Below, in pieces: positions 30,360-37,020 of a stretch of DNA of 39,015 nt. Both the position numbers and the translations under genes were made by a program. Origin of the DNA: Casp-actino8 sp964614655 (GTDB lineage Bacteria; Actinomycetota; Acidimicrobiia; Acidimicrobiales; Ilumatobacteraceae); assembly GCA_964614655.1 (NCBI GenBank), contig CAZTPF010000016.1:1-39015 (forward strand). Direction: 5' to 3'. Every line of letters starts with the position of its first letter. Within the stretch, counting starts at the first letter, position 1. Below the pieces are notes generated by a model. The model saw only the letters and a program-made list of their open reading frames with translations, was not told the origin of the DNA and searched no databases.

Positions 30360-31019
30360 ATGGCGTTCGAAATCGAGACCAAGGACTGCGTGGCCCTCAC
30401 CGACGCCGAACTCGAGGAGATGGCCTCCATGGGAGGCTCCTTCGACATCGGAACTCTCTCCAAGGCCAAGGACGAATGGGTTCTGGTGACCACGGCCCGT
30501 GACGGTGCCAAGTTGCACGGTTTCACCTTCTCCACCCTCGAGAGGATCGGCGGCACACCGTGCGTCCTCATCGGCCTTTTGAGCGTGAAACGCACATCGA
30601 AGCGTGATCAGGCGTTGCGGGGTCTCATGTCGGAGGCCTATCACCGAGCTCTCATGGCCTTTCCTGACGAGGACGTCGTGGTCGGGAGTCGCTTCGCCGA
30701 TGCCGGAGGTCTCGACGCTTTTCGCAATCTGTCCGAACTCATTCCACGTCCCGGCCACCGAGCGGTGGGCGAGGAGCGAGCCTGGGGTCGTCGTCTCGCG
30801 AAACGCTTCGGAGTCGAGTCTCACTACGACGAGAAGACCTTCGTGGTGGCCAAGGCCGGTCGGTCCGGCTTTCTCGATCACGAGACGGCCAAGCCCGACA
30901 AGATCCCATCGGACGTCGCGGGCCTGTTTTCCGACGTCTCCGAACGCAACGGTGGCGTTCTGATCGTGCACGGATGGACGATGGCCGAAGATCTCGCAAA
31001 ATTGGGACGACAGAGCTGA
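30360..31019 (+). CDS. Conserved-type protein of unknown function
   Basis: This 219-aa soluble protein has mixed alpha/beta character: FEIETKDCVALTDAELEEM, then strands around EWVLVTTARDGAKLHGFTFS and CVLIGLLSVKR, a helix SKRDQALRGLMSEAYHRAL and a strand DVVVGSRF. The order strand, strand, helix, strand recalls a GNAT-like acyltransferase, but I see no clear acetyl-CoA pyrophosphate loop, so this is only a suggestion. ATG 30360 has a GGAGG ribosome site 9 nt upstream. The 106-bp gap after dnaE contains a CAGAAT box (30302-30307) and nothing else I recognise. The nitroreductase gene overlaps its 3' end. Confidence 0.75.
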   Translation: MAFEIETKDCVALTDAELEEMASMGGSFDIGTLSKAKDEWVLVTTARDGAKLHGFTFSTLERIGGTPCVLIGLLSVKRTSKRDQALRGLMSEAYHRALMAFPDEDVVVGSRFADAGGLDAFRNLSELIPRPGHRAVGEERAWGRRLAKRFGVESHYDEKTFVVAKAGRSGFLDHETAKPDKIPSDVAGLFSDVSERNGGVLIVHGWTMAEDLAKLGRQS

Positions 31020-31672
31020 CCGTCGACGACTCGTCCCGTCCGGCACCCACCGAAGCGGATCGAATCCGATCCATCATCCGGCGTCGTCGAATGACCCGCC
31101 GATTCGCAGCCGGTTCCACGGAACACCAGTTGTCGATCGACGAAGTCGTCGACTGGTGCGACGCGGCCCGTCGTGCACCGTCGGCCGGCTTCTCCCAGGG
31201 AGTTCACTTCCTGGTTCGCTCCGACGTGACCGAGACACTCGACACGCTCGGATCCCTCGAGTGGTGGTCGTCGCGCCAACCGGGAATTCTCGACGCAACC
31301 GCAGTCGTCGTGGTACTCGCCGATCCGCAGGCTTACACCGACCGATACGGACGGCCCGACAAACAAGGTCGCGGACTCGAGAACTTCTCCGGTTGGCGGG
31401 TCCCGTACTGGGTCGCCGATGCCGGTATGGCGACTCAGAATCTCCTTCTGATCGTCGAAGCCGAGCGTCGGGGAGCCCTCTTCGCCGGAGTCTTCCGGGA
31501 TCCGGGCCCCGCCCTGTCGCAATGGGGGGTTCCGTCGAGAGTCGAGTGCGTGGGACTGGTCGTGATCGGCGACCGACATCCCGACGATCGCCCCTCTGGC
31601 AGTTCGGTCAGCCGTGAGCGGAGACCCCGTGACCACATCGTCCATCGGGAGGTCTGGGGCGCCGGGACCTGA
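30974..31672 (+). CDS. Nitroreductase family protein (second copy, start uncertain)
   Basis: From ATG 30974 the product is 232 aa. It has the FMN-binding start IIRRRRMTRRFAAG, then ARRAPSAGFSQGVHFLV, a central helix WVADAGMATQNLLLIVEAER, and VGLVVIGDRHPDD with RERRPRDHIVHREVWG at the end, as in nitroreductase-family proteins. The start is not settled. ATG 30974 overlaps the previous gene by 46 nt with no ribosome site. A CTG at 31016 would give an NTGA overlap like many genes here. ATG 31091 would cut into the first FMN-binding helix. Substrate unknown. The DUF35 and thiolase genes follow. Confidence 0.82.
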   Translation: MDDGRRSRKIGTTELTVDDSSRPAPTEADRIRSIIRRRRMTRRFAAGSTEHQLSIDEVVDWCDAARRAPSAGFSQGVHFLVRSDVTETLDTLGSLEWWSSRQPGILDATAVVVVLADPQAYTDRYGRPDKQGRGLENFSGWRVPYWVADAGMATQNLLLIVEAERRGALFAGVFRDPGPALSQWGVPSRVECVGLVVIGDRHPDDRPSGSSVSRERRPRDHIVHREVWGAGT

Positions 31673-31701
31673 CCGGTTTCCCAGAAGGACGAAGCGAGCC
31701 G

Positions 31702-31721
31702 TAGGGTTTGCCGAAGAGGAG
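31702..31721 (+). promoter_or_regulatory. -10 box and ribosome site before the DUF35 gene
   Basis: TAGGGT (31702-31707) and GAGGAG (31716-31721) lie just before ATG 31726, giving a short leader of about 12 nt with a Shine-Dalgarno. Confidence 0.4.
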
Positions 31722-31725
31722 AGTC

Positions 31726-32127
31726 ATGACCACCACCGCCAACGCCATTCCGATCGTTTCCTATCTGCACCTCGAGCCGTCCCCCCATCTCGTGGCCAAC
31801 GAGTGCGAATCCTGTGGAGCGCGGTTCTTCGATCGACGCAACGCCTGCGCATCCTGCTTCAAGACGGCGTTCCGTCCGGTCGACGTTCCGACCGAGGGGA
31901 TCGTCCGCTCGTTCACGATCGTTGCGATGGCGGCGCCGGGGGTTCCCGTTCCCTTCGTGGCCGCCATCGTCGACTGCGGTGGAACCAGCGTGCGAGGCAA
32001 CATCATCAACACCGAGCCCACGCCTGAACACGTGTCGCTCGGCATGAAAGTTCGTCTGGCCACGTACTCGCTCGGCACCGACGACGAGGGCGTCGAGGCC
32101 ATCGGTTTCGGTTTCGAACCCGCCTGA
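31726..32127 (+). CDS. Zn-ribbon OB-fold protein (DUF35), thiolase partner
   Basis: This 133-aa protein has a four-cysteine zinc ribbon (CESCGARFFDRRNACASC, C-x2-C-x10-C-x2-C) followed by an OB fold (GIVRSFTIVAM to LGMKVRLATYS). DUF35 proteins bind acyl-CoA and partner with thiolase-fold enzymes, for example in steroid side-chain aldol lyases and archaeal HMG-CoA synthase complexes. The next gene, 39 bp downstream, encodes a thiolase-fold protein, which fits a two-subunit complex. ATG 31726 is chosen for its ribosome site. Confidence 0.9.
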   Translation: MTTTANAIPIVSYLHLEPSPHLVANECESCGARFFDRRNACASCFKTAFRPVDVPTEGIVRSFTIVAMAAPGVPVPFVAAIVDCGGTSVRGNIINTEPTPEHVSLGMKVRLATYSLGTDDEGVEAIGFGFEPA

Positions 32128-32166
32128 TCGCTCATCTCAACCCAGATCTCACCCGGAAGGACACTC

Positions 32167-33369
32167 ATGGCATCGGACGACATCTACATCCTCGGCATCT
32201 CGATGACGAAGTTCGGTAAGCACACCGATCTCGACATCGTCGATCTCGGGGCGCAGGCGGCGATGGCCGCCCTGGCCGACGGCGGAGTCACCATGGCCGA
32301 CATGGGCATTCTCGCCGCCGGAAACCTCATGGGCGCCGGTGGATACGGCCAGCAGCTGCAGAAGCAGATCGGTCAGACCGGCATTCCGGTCTACAACGTG
32401 TCCAACGCGTGCGCGACCGGGGCCACCGCTCTTCGGACGGCGATCATGGCCGTGAAGTCCGGAGAAGTTCGGATGGGTTTGGCGGTCGGCGCCGAGAAGC
32501 TGGCCGGCGCGGGCCTTCTCGGCGGTGGCGGTCAGGCCAAAAAGGACGGCAACAAGTGGGAGCCCAAGGGTCGTTACGGAGCCATCGCACCGACCGACGG
32601 CCGGATCGGGACCGACACCATGCCGGGCACCTTCGCTCAGGTCGGCATGGAGTACGGACACAAGTACGGCGGCGCCACCTTCGAACTCTTCGCACGTATC
32701 TCCGAAAAGAACCACTCTCATTCGACGCTGAACCCTCTGGCCGCCTACCAGAAGAAGTTCACACTCGAAGAGATCATGGGCGACATGATGATCGCCTACC
32801 CGAACACTCGTCCGATGTGCTCGGCGAACTGCGACGGCGCAGCGGCGGCGGTGGTCACCAGTGGTGAGGTCCTGAAGACCTTGTCACCCGACCAGCAGCG
32901 ACGAGCCATCAAGGTGTCGGCTTCGGTCCTCACGACCGACCCGTACCAGGAGGCCTGTCAGATCCTTCCGGACGTGAACACGCTCACGCGCAATGCAGCC
33001 AAGATCGCTTACGAAGCGGCCGGTGTCGGACCCGAGGATCTCGACCTCGTCGAACTGCACGATTGCTTCGCCACCGCCGAACTGGTCCACTACGACAACC
33101 TCATGTTGTGCCCCGAAGGCGGAGCGGTCGACTTTTTCATGTCGGGAGCACCCTGGCGCGACGGCTCGACACCGGTCAACGTGTCAGGGGGACTGCAGTC
33201 GAAAGGCCACCCGATTTCGGCCACCGGAATCGCCAACATCTGGGAAGTGTGCCATCACCTTCGCGGTGAAGCCGGAGACCGTCAGATCGCCGGGGCCAAA
33301 GTGGGGCTCGCTCACGTGATCGGTCTCGGATCGGCGTGTGGCGTCCACATCCTCGAAAAGGTGTCCTGA
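32167..33369 (+). CDS. Thiolase-fold protein (SCP2-thiolase/Ltp-type lipid-transfer family)
   Basis: This 400-aa thiolase-superfamily protein has a nucleophile-position cysteine in NACATGATALR (Cys82), His298 in ELHDCFATAEL, His348 in GGLQSKGHPISATG and the terminal GLGSACGVHILE (Cys391). The ELHDCF and QSKGHP motifs are those of the SCP2-thiolase/acetyl-CoA acetyltransferase-like group that works with a DUF35 partner, which is encoded just upstream. Both true thiolase and retro-aldolase reactions on CoA thioesters (such as sterol side chains) are possible. A GGAAGGA ribosome site (32154-32160) precedes the ATG. It ends 7 bp from the convergent fabI gene. Confidence 0.92.
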   Translation: MASDDIYILGISMTKFGKHTDLDIVDLGAQAAMAALADGGVTMADMGILAAGNLMGAGGYGQQLQKQIGQTGIPVYNVSNACATGATALRTAIMAVKSGEVRMGLAVGAEKLAGAGLLGGGGQAKKDGNKWEPKGRYGAIAPTDGRIGTDTMPGTFAQVGMEYGHKYGGATFELFARISEKNHSHSTLNPLAAYQKKFTLEEIMGDMMIAYPNTRPMCSANCDGAAAAVVTSGEVLKTLSPDQQRRAIKVSASVLTTDPYQEACQILPDVNTLTRNAAKIAYEAAGVGPEDLDLVELHDCFATAELVHYDNLMLCPEGGAVDFFMSGAPWRDGSTPVNVSGGLQSKGHPISATGIANIWEVCHHLRGEAGDRQIAGAKVGLAHVIGLGSACGVHILEKVS

Positions 33370-33376
33370 ACGGTTC

Positions 33377-34144
33377 TCATGCTCCCGTGGCGTGGTACCC
33401 ACCGTCCACGTGGATCATCGATCCAGTCGTTGACGGGAACCAGTCCGAGAGAAGGGCCACGCAACTTCGGGCCACCGGCTCGGAATCGTTGACGTCCCAG
33501 CCGAGGGGAGCGCGCGAGTCCCAGACGTCTTCGAAAGTGGCGAAAGCCGGAATCGATTTGGCCGCCATCGTCCGAATGGGACCGGCGGCGATCAGATTGC
33601 ACCGGATCCCATCGGGACCGAGTTGTCGCGCCAGGTAGCGGTTGATGCTCTCGAGGGCCGACTTGGCCACGCCCATCCAGTTGTAGGCCGGCCAAGCGAC
33701 GGTGTTGTCGAAATCGAGTCCGACGATCGACGATCCACGGCGCAGGAGGGGCGACAAGGCCTCGGCCAAGAACTTGTACGAGTAGGCGCTGATCTGCAGC
33801 GCCGTCGCCACGTCGTCCCATTGCGCAGCCATGAAATCGTCACCGAGACAGACCTCGGGCGCGAAACCGATGCTGTGAACGACACCGTCGACTCGATCCC
33901 AGTGCCGACCGATCGCCTCGGCCAGGGCCGGACCGTGCTCGGACACCGTTGCGTCGAACTCCAGCACCTCGACGTCGCCCGGAAGCTTGCGCGCTGTCCG
34001 CTGGGTGAGTGACAGAGCTCGTCCGGCCCCGGTCAGAATCACCTCGGCCCCTTCCTCCATCGCCAAACGGGCGATACCGAACGCCAGGGAGGCGTCGGTG
34101 AGAACACCGGTCACCACGATCTTCTTACCGTCGAGCAACGTCAT
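33377..34144 (-). CDS. fabI: Enoyl-[acyl-carrier-protein] reductase (FabI/InhA type)
   Basis: This 255-aa short-chain dehydrogenase performs the NADH-dependent last reduction of fatty-acid elongation. The nucleotide-binding start VVTGVLTDASLAFGIAR and the catalytic PAYNWMGVAKSALES (Tyr154, Lys161) closely parallel mycobacterial InhA (Tyr158, Lys165). GLDFDNTVAWPAYNWMG matches the InhA active-site strand, though InhA's Phe149 position is not fully resolved by eye. ATG 34144 is preceded by a TAGTTT box at 6 nt. It is divergent from the F420 reductase gene and convergent with the thiolase gene. Confidence 0.94.
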   Translation of the reverse strand: MTLLDGKKIVVTGVLTDASLAFGIARLAMEEGAEVILTGAGRALSLTQRTARKLPGDVEVLEFDATVSEHGPALAEAIGRHWDRVDGVVHSIGFAPEVCLGDDFMAAQWDDVATALQISAYSYKFLAEALSPLLRRGSSIVGLDFDNTVAWPAYNWMGVAKSALESINRYLARQLGPDGIRCNLIAAGPIRTMAAKSIPAFATFEDVWDSRAPLGWDVNDSEPVARSCVALLSDWFPSTTGSMIHVDGGYHATGA

Positions 34145-34150
34145 GATCGA

Positions 34151-34156
34151 AAACTA
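34151..34156 (-). promoter_or_regulatory. -10 box of a predicted leaderless promoter (fabI)
   Basis: Minus-strand TAGTTT, then TCGATC (6 nt), then ATG 34144. No ribosome site is present. Confidence 0.55.
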
Positions 34157-34217
34157 GTCGGCCCGCACTCGCCGTCCCCGGAGGCCATCGGACTGCCGAC
34201 GGATCCGGCCGCTGTGC

Positions 34218-34223
34218 CAGGCT
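34218..34223 (+). promoter_or_regulatory. Possible -10 box 6 nt before the F420 reductase start
   Basis: CAGGCT, then TGCGAT, then ATG 34230. It has the same spacing as the TANNNT cases, with C in first place. Confidence 0.35.
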
Positions 34224-34229
34224 TGCGAT

Positions 34230-34916
34230 ATGCGCATCGGAATTCTGGGTGGTACCGGTCCGGCCGGGACGGCTCTGGCCGCTCGCTTGGCTTCGATCGG
34301 TTACTCGGTCGTGATCGGATCACGGTCGAAGTACAAGGCGATGGAGGCTCGCGACGAACAGATCGGACGGTTCCCCCAGTTGACGGGCCTTCTCGATTTC
34401 GGCGACAACGCGGCTGCGGCCGCCTGTGACCTCGTCGTGATCGCCACTCCGTGGGATTCGGCCGCCACCACGGCCCAGGAGAACGCCGCATCTCTCACGG
34501 GAAAGATCGTGATCAGCATGGCCAACGCACTCGTTCGCGTGGGAGGAGAGTTCCAGCCTCTTCTCCCGCCTCGCGGGAGTGTCGCCGCCCACGTTCAAGC
34601 CGCCGTTCCCGAATGTCGAGTGGTCGCTGCCTTCCATCACCTTCCGGCCAAGGAACTCGGACATCTCGGCGACCCCATCGATTCGGACGTTCTCATCTGT
34701 GGCGACGACAGCGACGCTCTGGCCACGGTGGCGGCCATCGTCGCCAAGATCCCCGGCTGTCGGCCACTCGACGCCGGTGAGTTGTCGAACGCCACTGCCA
34801 TCGAGGCCTTCACTGCGGTCCTGCTCCAGTTGAACGTGCGCTACAAGACGCGTGTGGCGCCGAAGTTGACCGGCATCAAGGCGCCGGCCGCGCCGTCGGA
34901 GGCGCCCAGCGCGTGA
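34230..34916 (+). CDS. npdG: F420-dependent NADP oxidoreductase (NPDG/Fno family)
   Basis: This 228-aa protein moves hydride between coenzyme F420 and NADP. It has an N-terminal Rossmann motif GILGGTGPAG (4-13), GSRSKYKA (the NADP phosphate side), VVIATPWDS, VAAFHHLPA and the closing helix region ATAIEAFTAVLLQLNVRYKT...PKLTGI, all seen in the family. It predicts F420 use in this organism. Its TGA stop overlaps the GTG of mshC (GTGA), so reduced-F420/NADPH and mycothiol genes are coupled. A more general NAD(P)-binding oxidoreductase role cannot be fully excluded. Confidence 0.87.
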   Translation: MRIGILGGTGPAGTALAARLASIGYSVVIGSRSKYKAMEARDEQIGRFPQLTGLLDFGDNAAAAACDLVVIATPWDSAATTAQENAASLTGKIVISMANALVRVGGEFQPLLPPRGSVAAHVQAAVPECRVVAAFHHLPAKELGHLGDPIDSDVLICGDDSDALATVAAIVAKIPGCRPLDAGELSNATAIEAFTAVLLQLNVRYKTRVAPKLTGIKAPAAPSEAPSA

Positions 34917-36043
34917 GCATGAGGTTGTACGACACCGCCCGGCAGGCGGTGGTGCCATTCGAACCCGATCGTCGAGTGCTCATGTACACGTGCGGAATCA
35001 CGCCGTACGACGCCACCCATCTCGGACATGCCTCGACGTTCCTGGCCTACGACGTACTGCAGAGGCGACTGATCGATCTCGGACACGAGGTGCGCTGCGT
35101 CCGCAACGTGACCGACGTCGACGATCCACTGTTCGCCAAAGCTCGCGAACTCGGCGTCCACTACCTCGACCTGGCCGCGGGGGAGGAGGCCCGGTTCGAA
35201 CGCGACATGCTCGCCCTCAACGCCCTGCCGGTCCATTCGTCACCACGCGCCTCGTCGGCCATTCCCGACATTCGCGGCTTCATCGGTATGGTTCTCGACC
35301 GCGGCTTCGCGTACGAGTCGGGTGGCTCGGTCTATTTCGACGTGTCGAAGTTTCCCGACTTCGGTTCGATCAGCCATTACACGCGTGAGCAGATGATCGA
35401 TCTGGCGCGTCAACGGGGCGGCGCCGTCGACGACCCGGCCAAACGAGACCCTCTCGATTTCGTGCTCTGGCAGCCGTCGGCCCCGGACGAGCCGGCATGG
35501 GAGGCCATGTGGGGGGCCGGACGACCGGGTTGGCACATCGAATGCAGCGCCCTCGCCCTTCGAGAGCTGGGCGAGACGATCGACCTGCACGGCGGCGGAA
35601 GCGATCTGATCTTCCCCCACCACGAATGCGAACGAGCCCAGAGCGAGGCCGCCACGGGTGCTCCGTTCGTCCGCCACTGGATGCACGTCGCCATGGTGTT
35701 CATGCACGGCGAAAAGATGTCGAAGAGCCTGGGCAATCTCGTGTTCGTGGACGCCCTGCGGCGCGACTGGGACCCTCGGGCGATTCGTCTCGCCGTTCAC
35801 GTGCATCACTACCGAACCGAATGGGAATGGACCGATTCCCTCATGCCCGAAGCGACCGGCCGGCTCGAATCGTGGGCCGCCAGCGTTTCGGGAACCGAGG
35901 ACTTCGCCCTTCTCGACGCCGTACGCGAGCGACTCGACGACGACCTCGACACTCCGGGTGCCGTGACTCTCATCGACGAGGCTGCTCGAGGTGGCCACAA
36001 CGTCCACGCCGCCGCGTCTCTTCTCGGTATAACTCTGCACTGA
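34913..36043 (+). CDS. mshC: Cysteine:GlcN-Ins ligase (mycothiol synthesis, MshC)
   Basis: This 376-aa class I synthetase-fold enzyme adds cysteine to glucosaminyl-inositol in mycothiol synthesis. It resembles cysteinyl-tRNA synthetase, but the start motif is YTCGITPYDATHLGHA (25-40) as in MshC, not the CGPTVY form of CysS. RDPLDFVLW (178-186), WHIECSA (207-213), GGGSDLIFPHHE (227-238) and KMSKS (269-272 region) follow. Zinc ligands are Cys27, Cys211 and His236. It lacks the tRNA-binding DALR and C-terminal domains of CysS (about 460 aa). The GTG at 34913 overlaps the npdG stop, with a GGAGG 9 nt upstream; ATG 34919 is the alternative. Confidence 0.9.
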   Translation: MSMRLYDTARQAVVPFEPDRRVLMYTCGITPYDATHLGHASTFLAYDVLQRRLIDLGHEVRCVRNVTDVDDPLFAKARELGVHYLDLAAGEEARFERDMLALNALPVHSSPRASSAIPDIRGFIGMVLDRGFAYESGGSVYFDVSKFPDFGSISHYTREQMIDLARQRGGAVDDPAKRDPLDFVLWQPSAPDEPAWEAMWGAGRPGWHIECSALALRELGETIDLHGGGSDLIFPHHECERAQSEAATGAPFVRHWMHVAMVFMHGEKMSKSLGNLVFVDALRRDWDPRAIRLAVHVHHYRTEWEWTDSLMPEATGRLESWAASVSGTEDFALLDAVRERLDDDLDTPGAVTLIDEAARGGHNVHAAASLLGITLH

Positions 36044-36165
36044 CTTGCGTCGCCTCGACGCCCACCGCGCACTTGGTGATTTTTCGCTAAATGACCGCAG
36101 TCACGGCGATATGAACGGAAGATGTCGTTTCGGTCATACCTCTTCCGTGCGTTCGATGCGATGGG

Positions 36166-36188
36166 TAGCGTTCGGCGACGAGGGGAGG
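36166..36188 (+). promoter_or_regulatory. -10 box and ribosome site before the second acyltransferase gene
   Basis: In the 149-bp gap after mshC, TAGCGT (36166-36171) and a strong GGGGAGG (36182-36188) precede GTG 36193. The same gap holds a short A/T-rich patch (36079-36093) and an inverted repeat ACGGAAGA/TCTTCCGT (36115-36122 and 36141-36148). Confidence 0.4.
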
Positions 36189-36192
36189 TGTC

Positions 36193-37002
36193 GTGTCCGT
36201 TCGAGCGCAGGGAGCCGGAAAGCTGCAGACGAGAGCCCGCCGTGTCGTGGCTCCGGTCGGTCGGCGTCTCTGGACGATCGAGATCGACGGCCTCGATCGG
36301 CTTCCCTCCGACGGTCCGGCCATCTTGTGTCCCAACCACATCAGCTTTCTCGATTCGGCGTTCATCATGATGACGGCGCCCCGAAACGTGTCGTTCGTCG
36401 GCAAGGCCGAATACATGGATTCGTGGAAGACGAAGTTTCTCTTCCCGATGCTCGGCATGATTCCGATCGATCGAAGCGGGGGAGAGAAGAGCCAAGGTGC
36501 TCTCGACGCCGCGAGCGCCGTTCTCGAACGAGGCGAACTGTTCGCGATGTTTCCTGAGGGCACTCGTTCTCGTGACGGGTGCCTGTACAAGGGTCGTACC
36601 GGCGCAGCACGTCTCGCGACTCGGATCGGCTGCCCGATCTATCCGGTCGGAATCGTCGGCACCGACGCGATCCAACCACCGGACGCGAAGTTTCCGAAGC
36701 TCTTCAAGCATTGTTCGATCACGATCGGTCGGCCGGTGCACCCCGGACGTCACGTACCGGAAGGGACTCCCGAGGCGGAACAGCACCGAGGATGGCGATC
36801 GATGATCGACGAGGTGATGTTCGAGATCCGAGAGATGACCGGGCAGGTCTACAAGAACGTCTACGCCGGAAAGTCGCCCGACTCGAGTACTCCCGTGGCC
36901 ACGATCGTCGATCCGTCGTCGATCGACGCCTCCGAGGCCGAGTACGAGAGCACTGCTGCTTCCTCCACCGAGCGAAACGGATCGGTGTCGACCCTCCACT
37001 GA
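36193..37002 (+). CDS. 1-acylglycerol-3-phosphate acyltransferase family protein (second copy)
   Basis: This 269-aa PlsC-type acyltransferase has NHISFLD (His49, Asp54), PIDRSGGEKSQGAL (91-104), FPEGTRSRDG (120-129) and YPVGIVGTDAI, which cover motifs I to IV. A C-terminal tail of about 50 residues rich in Ser, Thr and Glu is extra relative to the core. It differs strongly from the protein at 5989-6666, so the two are not a recent duplication. The GTG start has a strong ribosome site. thrS follows 18 bp downstream. Confidence 0.9.
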   Translation: MSVRAQGAGKLQTRARRVVAPVGRRLWTIEIDGLDRLPSDGPAILCPNHISFLDSAFIMMTAPRNVSFVGKAEYMDSWKTKFLFPMLGMIPIDRSGGEKSQGALDAASAVLERGELFAMFPEGTRSRDGCLYKGRTGAARLATRIGCPIYPVGIVGTDAIQPPDAKFPKLFKHCSITIGRPVHPGRHVPEGTPEAEQHRGWRSMIDEVMFEIREMTGQVYKNVYAGKSPDSSTPVATIVDPSSIDASEAEYESTAASSTERNGSVSTLH

Positions 37003-37005
37003 CCG

Positions 37006-37011
37006 TACACT
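37006..37011 (+). promoter_or_regulatory. Possible -10 box for thrS
   Basis: TACACT lies 9 nt before GTG 37021, which would leave a leader of only about 3 nt and no ribosome site. Confidence 0.4.
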
Positions 37012-37020
37012 GTCGTCCTC

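Noticed and set aside
34913..36043. Cysteinyl-tRNA synthetase as the identity of this gene
   Set aside because: The CGITPYDATHLGHA and RDPLDFVLW motifs and the absence of the tRNA-binding C-terminal region fit MshC better.
36063..36084. CACC/GGTG with a following T5 run as an mshC terminator
   Set aside because: A 4-bp stem is too weak to call, although the T-run is unusual for this GC-rich region.
36115..36148. Inverted repeat ACGGAAGA/TCTTCCGT in the gap before the second acyltransferase gene
   Set aside because: Eight-bp arms with an 18-nt spacer could be an operator, but a single occurrence without other support is not enough.
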